Shown in pieces: positions 1 through 6,676 of a stretch of DNA of 64,000 bases; the stretch's first letter is position 1; each line of letters opens with the position of its first letter. The DNA is taken from assembly GCF_943846705.1 (NCBI RefSeq), contig NZ_OX044366.1:1860001-1924000 (forward strand). The letters are read 5' to 3'. The translations under genes were made by a program, and so were the position numbers. The notes beneath the pieces are model-generated. The model saw only the letters and a list, made by a program, of their open reading frames with translations. It ran no database searches and had not been told where the DNA came from. The DNA comes from an uncultured Pseudomonas sp. GTDB lineage: Bacteria > Pseudomonadota > Gammaproteobacteria > Pseudomonadales > Pseudomonadaceae.

Positions 1-587
1 AAGTCATAGAACTGCTCGACCAGCAGAATGGCCATGTCGCCGCGTGCGGCGAGCTTGTTGATCACCACACCGATCTCCTTGATTACCGACGGCTGAATAC
101 CTTCGGTGGGCTCATCGAGGATCAGCAAGCGCGGCTTGCTCGCCAGCGCGCGGCCGATGGCCAGCTGTTGCTGCTGGCCGCCGGAAAGGTCGCCACCCCG
201 GCGCAGCTTCATCTCGCGCAGCACCGGGAACAGCTCGTAGATAAATTCCGGCACGACTTTGGCTTCGCTGCCGGGGAAGCGCGACAAGCCCATCAGCAGG
301 TTCTCTTCCACCGTCAGCCGAGCAAAAATCTCCCGGCCTTGCGGCACATAAGCGATGCCTGTGTGCACGCGTTGGTGCGGCTTGAAGGCGGTGATCGCTT
401 GGCCCTCCCACTGCACGGCACCTTCTTTGGCGGGGATCAGGCCCATCAGGCATTTCAGCAAGGTGGTCTTGCCCACGCCGTTGCGCCCGAGCAGGCAGGT
501 AACTTCGCCGACCTTGGCCTCGAATGACAGGCCACGGAGGATATGGCTACCGCCGTAGTATTGGTGCAGGTGTTGGACTTGCAGCAT
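1..587 (-). CDS. urtE: Urea ABC transporter ATPase UrtE (3' end outside window)
   Basis: ATP-binding subunit of the high-affinity urea importer; it works in the cytoplasm with UrtD to power uptake through UrtB/UrtC. The 195 visible residues begin MLQVQHLHQYYGG and show a Walker A (GRNGVGKT), an ABC signature (LSGGQQQQL) and a Walker B (LLILDEP) followed by TEGIQPS, typical of the LivF/UrtE branch. Members are about 230 residues, so some 35 C-terminal residues lie left of base 1. It is last in urtABCDE, 115 bases after urtD, and the gap holds a palindromic repeat. The branched-chain amino-acid paralogue LivF is the alternative; the full urtABCDE order argues for urea. Confidence 0.93.
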   Translation of the reverse strand, partial: MLQVQHLHQYYGGSHILRGLSFEAKVGEVTCLLGRNGVGKTTLLKCLMGLIPAKEGAVQWEGQAITAFKPHQRVHTGIAYVPQGREIFARLTVEENLLMGLSRFPGSEAKVVPEFIYELFPVLREMKLRRGGDLSGGQQQQLAIGRALASKPRLLILDEPTEGIQPSVIKEIGVVINKLAARGDMAILLVEQFYD

Positions 588-611
588 GGTTGTGTCCTTG
601 ATTCGTGTTGT

Positions 612-671
612 GGGAGGGGCTTTAGCCGCGAGCTGTTCAACCCCTGAGGCATCGCGGTTAAAGCCCTTCCC
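612..671. repeat. REP-like inverted repeat between urtD and urtE
   Basis: Two 20-base arms (612-631 and 652-671) are inverted copies with 18 of 20 matches: GGGAGGGGCTTTAGCCGCGA against TCGCGGTTAAAGCCCTTCCC. The arrangement resembles Pseudomonas REP/BIME elements (GGGAGGGGC... family). It sits inside the operon and could fold in the transcript between urtD and urtE. Confidence 0.65.
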
Positions 672-702
672 GCCTGGGTGAATTACCCGCCCGCTCGCCT
701 GA

Positions 703-1557
703 TCAACGGCCGAGATACACCTCAATTACCCGCTCATCGGCCTGCACCTGCTCCAGCGAGCCTTCGGCCAGCACGCTGCCTTGGTGCAGCACGGTGACGT
801 GGTCGGCGATTGAGCCGACGAAGCCCATGTCGTGCTCGACCACCATCAGCGAATGTTTGCGCGCCAGCGACTTGAACAGCTCGGCGGTGAACTCAGTTTC
901 GGCGTCGGTCATGCCGGCCACCGGCTCGTCCAGCAGCAACAGTTGTGGGTCTTGCACCAGCAGCATGCCGATCTCGAGGAACTGCTTTTGCCCGTGGGAC
1001 AACAACCCGGCCGGGCGCTGGCGTGCGCTGTCGAGCTTGATTGTCTGCAGCACTTCATCGATGCGGTCTTGCTGCTCGCCTGTTAGTTTGGCGCGCAGGC
1101 TGGCCCACACCGATTTGTTGGTTTTCTGCGCCAGTTCGAGGTTTTCAAATACGCTAAGCGCCTCGAACACCGTGGGCTTTTGGAACTTGCGGCCGATGCC
1201 GGACTGGGCGATTGCCACTTCGCTCATCTGCGTCAGGTCGAGGGTTTCACCAAAATACGCCACGCCGTTATCCGGGCGGGTTTTACCGGTGATCACGTCC
1301 ATCATGGTGGTCTTGCCGGCACCGTTGGGGCCGATGATGCAGCGCAGCTCACCGACGCCGATGTACAGGGTCAGGTTGGTCAGCGCCTTGAAACCATCGA
1401 AGCTGACGTTGATGTCTTCCAGGGTCAGTATGGTGCCGTGGCGGGTGTTCAAGCCCTTGTTGGCCAGGCTGCTGGCACCAAGCGCATCACGGCTGCTGCC
1501 GGCGGGGTCGAAGGCTGGTTCGAGCATCAGTTCGGGTGTCGGAGTGGCGCGCATCAT
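703..1557 (-). CDS. urtD: Urea ABC transporter ATPase UrtD
   Basis: Second ATPase of the urea importer (LivG-like). The 284-residue protein has Walker A GPNGAGKTT near residues 77-85, an atypical signature LLSHGQKQFLEIG and Walker B LLLLDEPVAGM. About 40 residues precede the ABC fold, a low-complexity extension often seen in Pseudomonas UrtD. Its ATG overlaps the urtC stop as ATGA (bases 1554-1557), indicating translational coupling. Two consecutive ATG codons occur at the start; the first is used here. Neighbours on both sides are urea-transport genes, so urea rather than branched-chain amino acids is the likely substrate. Confidence 0.93.
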   Translation of the reverse strand: MMRATPTPELMLEPAFDPAGSSRDALGASSLANKGLNTRHGTILTLEDINVSFDGFKALTNLTLYIGVGELRCIIGPNGAGKTTMMDVITGKTRPDNGVAYFGETLDLTQMSEVAIAQSGIGRKFQKPTVFEALSVFENLELAQKTNKSVWASLRAKLTGEQQDRIDEVLQTIKLDSARQRPAGLLSHGQKQFLEIGMLLVQDPQLLLLDEPVAGMTDAETEFTAELFKSLARKHSLMVVEHDMGFVGSIADHVTVLHQGSVLAEGSLEQVQADERVIEVYLGR

Positions 1558-2645
1558 TGCTCTCCTTTTTTACGCAGAAGGCCAATCACGCCTTTGGGGA
1601 GAAAGAGGGTCACGACGATAAACAGGAAACCCAGGGCGAACAGCCAGTACTCGGGGAAGGCCACGGTGAACCAGCTCTTCATGCCATTGACCAGCCCCGC
1701 GCCAAGCAGTGGGCCGATCAACGTGCCACGCCCGCCGAGAGCGACCCACACGGCGGCTTCGATGGAGTTGGTCGGTGACATTTCGCTGGGGTTGATGATG
1801 CCCACCTGCGGTACATACAACGCCCCGGCCAGGCCACAGAGCACCGCGCTGAGTACCCAGATAAACAGCTTGTAACCGCGCGGGTCGTAGCCGCAGAACA
1901 TCAGGCGGTTTTCCGCATCGCGTAGTGCAGTCAGCACCCGGCCAAACTTGCTACGTGCCAGCGTCCAGCCCAAATACAGGCTGGCGACCAGCAGCAGCAC
2001 GGTGGCGAAAAACAGCACCGCGCGGGTATGGGTCGCGGTGATGTCGAAGCCGAGGATGGTGCTGAAGTTGGTAAAACCGTTGTTGCCACCAAAGCCGGTT
2101 TCGTTGCGAAAGAACAGCAGCATGCCGGCGAAGGTCAGGGCCTGGGTCATGATCGAAAAATACACGCCCTTGATCCGTGAGTTGAAGGCGAAGTAGCCGA
2201 ACACCAGTGCCAGCAACCCGGGCGCCAAAACCACCAAGCACAGTGCCCAGAGAAAGTTGTCGGTGCCGTACCAATACCAGGGCAGCTCGGTCCAGGCGAG
2301 GAAGCTCATAAAGGCTGGCAAGCCATCGCCGGCGGCTTCGCGCATCAGGTACATGCCCATGGCATAGCCGCCGAGGGCGAAGAACAGGCCGTGACCGAGC
2401 GAGAGCAGGCCGGCGTACCCCCAGACCAGATCGAGCGCCAGGGCGACGATGCAGTAGCAGAGAATTTTGCCGACCAGGGTCAGGCTATAGGCCGAGATAT
2501 GCAGGGCGTTGTCTGCCGGCAGCAGGTGCAGCAACGGCATGGCCAGCAGTACCGCCAGCACCAGTGCACCGATGGCCATCGAGGCTTGCGGGCCGAGCTT
2601 GGCGCTGGCACGGGCCAGCAGGGTTTGATTGAGTGGCATAGTCAT
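1554..2645 (-). CDS. urtC: Urea ABC transporter permease UrtC
   Basis: Inner-membrane permease of the LivM type, 363 residues, with many hydrophobic segments (for example LVLAVLLAMPLLHLLPA and LALDLVWGYAGLLSLGHG). The motif GYAGLLSLGHGLFFALGGYA is characteristic of this permease family. With UrtB it forms the transmembrane channel for urea. Its ATG shares one base with the urtB TAA stop (base 2645), and its TGA overlaps the urtD start, so urtB-urtC-urtD are translationally coupled. Confidence 0.93.
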   Translation of the reverse strand: MTMPLNQTLLARASAKLGPQASMAIGALVLAVLLAMPLLHLLPADNALHISAYSLTLVGKILCYCIVALALDLVWGYAGLLSLGHGLFFALGGYAMGMYLMREAAGDGLPAFMSFLAWTELPWYWYGTDNFLWALCLVVLAPGLLALVFGYFAFNSRIKGVYFSIMTQALTFAGMLLFFRNETGFGGNNGFTNFSTILGFDITATHTRAVLFFATVLLLVASLYLGWTLARSKFGRVLTALRDAENRLMFCGYDPRGYKLFIWVLSAVLCGLAGALYVPQVGIINPSEMSPTNSIEAAVWVALGGRGTLIGPLLGAGLVNGMKSWFTVAFPEYWLFALGFLFIVVTLFLPKGVIGLLRKKGEQ

Positions 2646-4216
2646 TAGTCGATCACCCGTCCTTTCAACGCAAACAGACCTTGCGGGCGTTTCTGGATAA
2701 ACAGAATGATCAGCGCGAGGATGAGGATCTTGCCGAGTACGGCGCCAATCTGCGGTTCGAGAATCTTGTTGGCAATGCCTAGGCCAAAGGCGGCCATGAC
2801 GCTACCGGCGAGTTGGCCAACGCCGCCGAGTACCACCACCAGGAAGGAGTCGATGATGTAGCTCTGGCCGAGGTCCGGGCCGACGTTGCCGATCTGGCTC
2901 AGGGCCACGCCGCCAAGCCCGGCGATGCCAGAGCCGAGGCCGAAGGCGAGCATATCCACCTGGCCGGTGGGCACGCCGCAGCAGGCGGCCATGTTGCGGT
3001 TCTGCGTCACGGCGCGCACGTTGAGGCCGAGGCGGGTCTTGTTCAGCAGCAGCCAGGTGAGCACCACCACAAACAGCGCGAAGCCGATGATCACGATGCG
3101 GTTATACGGCAGCACCAGGTTGGGCAATACCTGAATGCCACCGGACAGCCAGTAGGGGTTGGCTACTTCGACGTTCTGCGCGCCGAACAGCACCCGCACC
3201 AGCTGGATCAGAATCAGGCTGATGCCCCAGGTGGCCAGCAGGGTTTCCAGCGGGCGACCGTAGAGGTGGCGGATCACCGTGCGCTCCAGCGCCATGCCGA
3301 TGGCCGCGGTGACGAAGAACGCCACCGGCAGCGCCACCAGCGGGTACAGGGCCAGGGCCTCCGGGGCGAAGCGCTGGAACAGCACCTGCACCATGTACGT
3401 GGAGTAGGCACCGAGCATCAGCATCTCGCCGTGGGCCATGTTGATCACCCCGAGCAAACCGAAGGTGATGGCCAGGCCCAGCGCCGCCAGCAGCAAAATA
3501 CTGCCGAGGCTGAGGCCGCTAAAGGCTTGGCCGAGCAGCTCGCCGACCAGCAGTTTGCGTTTAACTTGCGCCAGGCTGGTCTCGGCGGCGGTGCGCACGC
3601 TGGGGTCGCTCTCGACGTCGGGATCAAGCAGGGCTTCCAGGCGAGTGAGCGCCAGCGGGTCGCCGGTTTCACCGAGCAGGCGCACGGCGGCCAAACGCAC
3701 ATTGGCATCACTGTCGACCAATTGCAGGTTGGCCAGCGCCAGGGTCAGCGCGTCACGCACCGCTTCATCGGTCTCGCGCGCAACGCTGGCCTCCAGCAAC
3801 GGCAGCTGCGCCGGCTTGGCGCTTTTCTGTAATTGCTGGGCGGCGGCCAGGCGCAGCGCCGGGTCGTCGGCTAGTAACTGGTGGCTGGCCATGGCGGTGC
3901 TGATCAAGCCGCGCAGGCGGTTATTCAGGCGCAGTTTACGGGTGGCACCAGTGGGGGCGGCATCACCTTCGACGGCTTGGTAGGCACCGTCGTGTTCAAT
4001 AAAGGCCTGTTTGCTGCTGTCGGCCACCACACGACCTTGTTGCAGGGCTTCGAGCAACGGCAAGCGGTCGCCGTCAGGGTTGGCCGACCATTGTTGCAGC
4101 AGGCTGGCCTGCTTGGCGGGGTTGGCGGCGGCAAAATCATTGGCGTCACCTGCTTGGGCGGCCAGAGGCAGCATCAGCAGCAGGCTGAATAGAATTCGGC
4201 TAAAGGCAGTGGGCAT
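2645..4216 (-). CDS. urtB: Urea ABC transporter permease UrtB with N-terminal helical-repeat domain
   Basis: LivH-type permease, 523 residues from the chosen start MPTAFSRILF. This ATG is preceded by AAGGA at good spacing, and a signal peptide ending in LAAQA follows directly; an in-frame upstream extension of 26 residues is rejected. Residues about 25-225 are a soluble alpha-helical region with HEAT-like units (for example ALRLAAAQQLQKSAKP, DANVRLAAVRLLGETGDP). The permease core follows from about residue 235 (LGLAITFGLLGVINMAHGEM). Such an N-terminal region is usual in proteobacterial UrtB and presumably lies in the periplasm, given the signal peptide. Confidence 0.92.
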   Translation of the reverse strand: MPTAFSRILFSLLLMLPLAAQAGDANDFAAANPAKQASLLQQWSANPDGDRLPLLEALQQGRVVADSSKQAFIEHDGAYQAVEGDAAPTGATRKLRLNNRLRGLISTAMASHQLLADDPALRLAAAQQLQKSAKPAQLPLLEASVARETDEAVRDALTLALANLQLVDSDANVRLAAVRLLGETGDPLALTRLEALLDPDVESDPSVRTAAETSLAQVKRKLLVGELLGQAFSGLSLGSILLLAALGLAITFGLLGVINMAHGEMLMLGAYSTYMVQVLFQRFAPEALALYPLVALPVAFFVTAAIGMALERTVIRHLYGRPLETLLATWGISLILIQLVRVLFGAQNVEVANPYWLSGGIQVLPNLVLPYNRIVIIGFALFVVVLTWLLLNKTRLGLNVRAVTQNRNMAACCGVPTGQVDMLAFGLGSGIAGLGGVALSQIGNVGPDLGQSYIIDSFLVVVLGGVGQLAGSVMAAFGLGIANKILEPQIGAVLGKILILALIILFIQKRPQGLFALKGRVID

Positions 4217-4252
4217 AGGGCAGTCCTTGGGTATCCCGTTAAAGGCGGGACA

Positions 4253-4331
4253 CTGTGGGAGCGAGCTTGCTGGCAATCGGACTCGATAACGCACCGAGTA
4301 CTGCTGATCGTCAGCAAGCAGGTTCCTACAG
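4253..4331. repeat. REP-like inverted repeat between urtA and urtB
   Basis: Imperfect 22-base arms (4253-4274 and 4310-4331), CTGTGGGAGCGAGCTTGCTG against rc CTGTAGGAACCTGCTTGCTG, about 17 of 22 matching. This resembles the Pseudomonas REP consensus GTGGGAGCGGGCTTGC. Its place after urtA fits a stem-loop protecting the abundant binding-protein mRNA from 3' decay. Confidence 0.65.
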
Positions 4332-4357
4332 GATTGAAGCGGGCGAGGCCCGTCGGA

Positions 4358-5623
4358 TCAGTTCGACTTAACCGCGTAATCCGGCTTCTTGTCGTTGCCT
4401 TCGATGTACGGGCTCCACGGCTGCGCGCGCAGCGGGCCTTCGGTCTGCCACACCACCGAGAACTGCCCGTCTTCCTGTACTTCGCCGATCATCACTGGCT
4501 TGTGCAGGTGGTGGTTGGTCTTGTCCATGGTCAGGGTGTAGCCACTGGGCGCGGCGAAGGTCTGACCGGCGAGTGCGTCACGTACCTTGTCGACGTCCGT
4601 GGTGCCGGCTTTCTCGACCGCTTGCGCCCACATGTTGATGCCGACGTAGGTGGCTTCCATCGGGTCGTTGGTCACGGCCTTGTCCGCGCCCGGCAGGTTC
4701 TTGGCCTTGGCGTAGGCCTTCCACTTGTTAACGAACTCGGTGTTGACCGGGTTCTCCACGGACTGGAAGTAGTTCCACGCCGCCAGTTGACCGACCAGTG
4801 GCTTGGTGTCGATACCGCGCAGTTCTTCCTCACCGACCGAGAAAGCCACCACTGGGATGTCGGTGGCGTCGATGCCCTGGTTGGCCAGCTCCTTGTAGAA
4901 CGGCACGTTGGAGTCACCGTTTACCGTGGAGATCACCGCGGTTTTACCGCCGGCGGAGAACTTCTTGATGTTGGCGACGATGGTTTGGTAATCGCTGTGG
5001 CCGAACGGGGTGTAGACCTCTTCGATGTCTTTCTCGGCGACGCCTTTGGCCATCAAGAAGCTGCGCAGGATTTTGTTGGTGGTGCGCGGGTACACGTAGT
5101 CGGTGCCGAGCAGGAAGTAGCGCTTGGCGGCGCCGCCGTCTTCGCTCATCAGGTATTCAACCGCCGGGATGGCTTGCTGGTTTGGCGCAGCCCCGGTGTA
5201 GAAAACGTTAGGCGACATCTCTTCGCCTTCGTACTGCACCGGGTAGAACAGCAGGCCGTTGAGTTCTTCGAATACCGGCAATACCGATTTGCGCGACACG
5301 CTGGTCCAGCAGCCAAACACTACATCGACCTTGTCCTGGGTCAGCAGCTGGCGGCCTTTCTCGGCGAACAGCGGCCAGTTGGAGGCAGGGTCGACCACCA
5401 CGGCTTCCAGTTGCTTGCCGTTAACGCCGCCCTTGGCGTTGATTTCATCGATGGTCATCAGCGCCATGTCTTTCAGCGAGGTTTCCGAGATGGCCATGGT
5501 GCCGGACAGCGAGTGCAGGATACCGACCTTGATGGTCTCGGCGGCTTGCACGGTCCAGGTCATGCCCATGGCGGCGATGGAGGCGGACAGGGTGAAGGCC
5601 TTGAGCAGATTACGACGTTGCAT
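4358..5623 (-). CDS. urtA: Urea ABC transporter substrate-binding protein UrtA
   Basis: Periplasmic urea-binding protein, 421 residues from MQRRNLLKAF. This start has GGAG eight bases upstream; an upstream in-frame ATG would add six residues without improving the signal. The leader carries RRNLLK, close to a twin-arginine (Tat) motif, followed by a hydrophobic stretch and a cleavage site near VQAAE. The mature start IKVGILHSLSGTMAISETS is the type-I periplasmic fold of the LivK/UrtA family. It is first in urtABCDE and lies below a sigma-54 promoter and NtrC-type box, so expression is probably nitrogen-limited. Short-chain amide binding (FmdD-type) is the main alternative. Confidence 0.93.
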   Translation of the reverse strand: MQRRNLLKAFTLSASIAAMGMTWTVQAAETIKVGILHSLSGTMAISETSLKDMALMTIDEINAKGGVNGKQLEAVVVDPASNWPLFAEKGRQLLTQDKVDVVFGCWTSVSRKSVLPVFEELNGLLFYPVQYEGEEMSPNVFYTGAAPNQQAIPAVEYLMSEDGGAAKRYFLLGTDYVYPRTTNKILRSFLMAKGVAEKDIEEVYTPFGHSDYQTIVANIKKFSAGGKTAVISTVNGDSNVPFYKELANQGIDATDIPVVAFSVGEEELRGIDTKPLVGQLAAWNYFQSVENPVNTEFVNKWKAYAKAKNLPGADKAVTNDPMEATYVGINMWAQAVEKAGTTDVDKVRDALAGQTFAAPSGYTLTMDKTNHHLHKPVMIGEVQEDGQFSVVWQTEGPLRAQPWSPYIEGNDKKPDYAVKSN

Positions 5624-5754
5624 GGTGCGATCTCCATTCACGAATGTGCTGTGTTAACGGCTGGTTCGGGCTTATGGGTCTTGGCCGTGACGCAACGGGT
5701 CATGGCTTGCACCCGCAGTCGGCGACAGCGCAGTGCTGCCCTCGGTAGGGCTAG

Positions 5755-5770
5755 AGCAATTGCTGTGCCT
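5755..5770 (-). promoter_or_regulatory. Sigma-54 promoter for urtABCDE
   Basis: Read on the minus strand the sequence is AGGCACAGCAATTGCT. It carries GGCAC and TTGCT, with the invariant GG and GC separated by exactly ten bases as required for RpoN promoters (consensus TGGCACG-N4-TTGCW). Transcription would begin near base 5745, leaving a leader of about 120 bases before urtA. Confidence 0.75.
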
Positions 5771-5925
5771 GTTTGCTCAAACTCGCCAATCGGGACCGGC
5801 CAAAACGCTCGCCCGCGCGCTGCAAGAGCGCGTGCTAGCCTGAAATGGCGGGGCAGAAGAGACGCCAACAGCCAGCCGCGCCAGCGGCGTAAATCGCCGG
5901 CGCGGTTGGCTTCGGTGTTGAGGGT

Positions 5926-5942
5926 TGCACCATGCAGGTGCG
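5926..5942. promoter_or_regulatory. NtrC-type enhancer site upstream of urtA
   Basis: TGCACC-ATGCA-GGTGCG matches the NtrC palindrome TGCACC-N5-GGTGCA with one mismatch. It lies about 170 bases upstream of the sigma-54 promoter, a normal enhancer distance. A further half-site GGTGCG occurs near 5956-5961. The rest of the 381-base gap between urtA and the marC-like gene shows no convincing gene. Confidence 0.65.
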
Positions 5943-6004
5943 GGGAGGGGCGTGTGGTGCGGGGGGTGTACTGTGATGGGGCAAGGCGTTAGCTGCGCTT
6001 AGGC

Positions 6005-6601
6005 TCAACCCATCAAGTAGTTTTTGACCCCGGTAAAGATGATTTGCGCGGCCAGGGCGCAAACGAACAGGCCCATCAGGCGGCTGACGATTTGCAGGCC
6101 CTGGTCGCCGAGCAGGCGCTCGAACTGGTTGGACAGGTACAGCACGATGCCGACGGTCAGGCTGGCCAGGGCGATACCTAGCACGGCCACGGCTTTATCG
6201 CCCCAGTCCGGTTGGCTGGCGCCCATCAGCAGCAACGCACCGATGGTGCCGGGGCCGACGGTCAGCGGGATGGTTAGCGGCACGATGGTGACGTCTTGCT
6301 GCACGTTGTCGCTCTGCACCGCCGACTTGCCCTGGGCCATGCCCAGCGCCGAGATAAACAGCACGCTGCCGGCACCGATGCGGAAGGCATCAATGGTGAT
6401 GCCGAACAGGGTGAAGATGTGTTTGCCGAACAGGTACAGCAGCACACTGGAGATCAAGACCCCGAGCGCGACTTTCCAGGCCAGGCGCTTGCGCTCCTTG
6501 ACCGTGTAGCCACGGCTCAAACCAATAAAGCACGACAGCACAAAAAATGGGCTGTAGAGCACCAACAGTTTCAAATACAAGCTGAACAGCGCGGCCGCCA
6601 T
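6005..6601 (-). CDS. MarC/UPF0056 family inner-membrane protein
   Basis: 198-residue protein with six hydrophobic segments, no soluble domain, and the family-typical motif VPLTIPLTVGPGTIGALLLMG between membrane segments. The family (MarC, YhgN, YchE) has no firmly known function; the old link to multiple antibiotic resistance has not held up. It lies between the urt operon and retS on the same strand, 75 bases before retS ends, and could be read through from retS. No substrate can be inferred from sequence. Confidence 0.85.
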   Translation of the reverse strand: MAAALFSLYLKLLVLYSPFFVLSCFIGLSRGYTVKERKRLAWKVALGVLISSVLLYLFGKHIFTLFGITIDAFRIGAGSVLFISALGMAQGKSAVQSDNVQQDVTIVPLTIPLTVGPGTIGALLLMGASQPDWGDKAVAVLGIALASLTVGIVLYLSNQFERLLGDQGLQIVSRLMGLFVCALAAQIIFTGVKNYLMG

Positions 6602-6676
6602 GGAGAGGACTCGTCTCAGTAAATAAGGGAGGCAGGGTACGAGTGTAGAGGCCGCCGGGCAATCCCGGCCGCTCTA

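Noticed and set aside
4334..5992. 552-residue plus-strand frame opposite urtA
   Set aside because: It lies over urtA and its promoter region; composition is Val/Gly/Arg-rich without domains. A shadow of the real gene.
5835..6062. 75-residue minus-strand frame between urtA and the MarC-like gene
   Set aside because: It overlaps the NtrC-type box and is Pro/Thr/His-rich. Regulatory DNA explains the stretch better.
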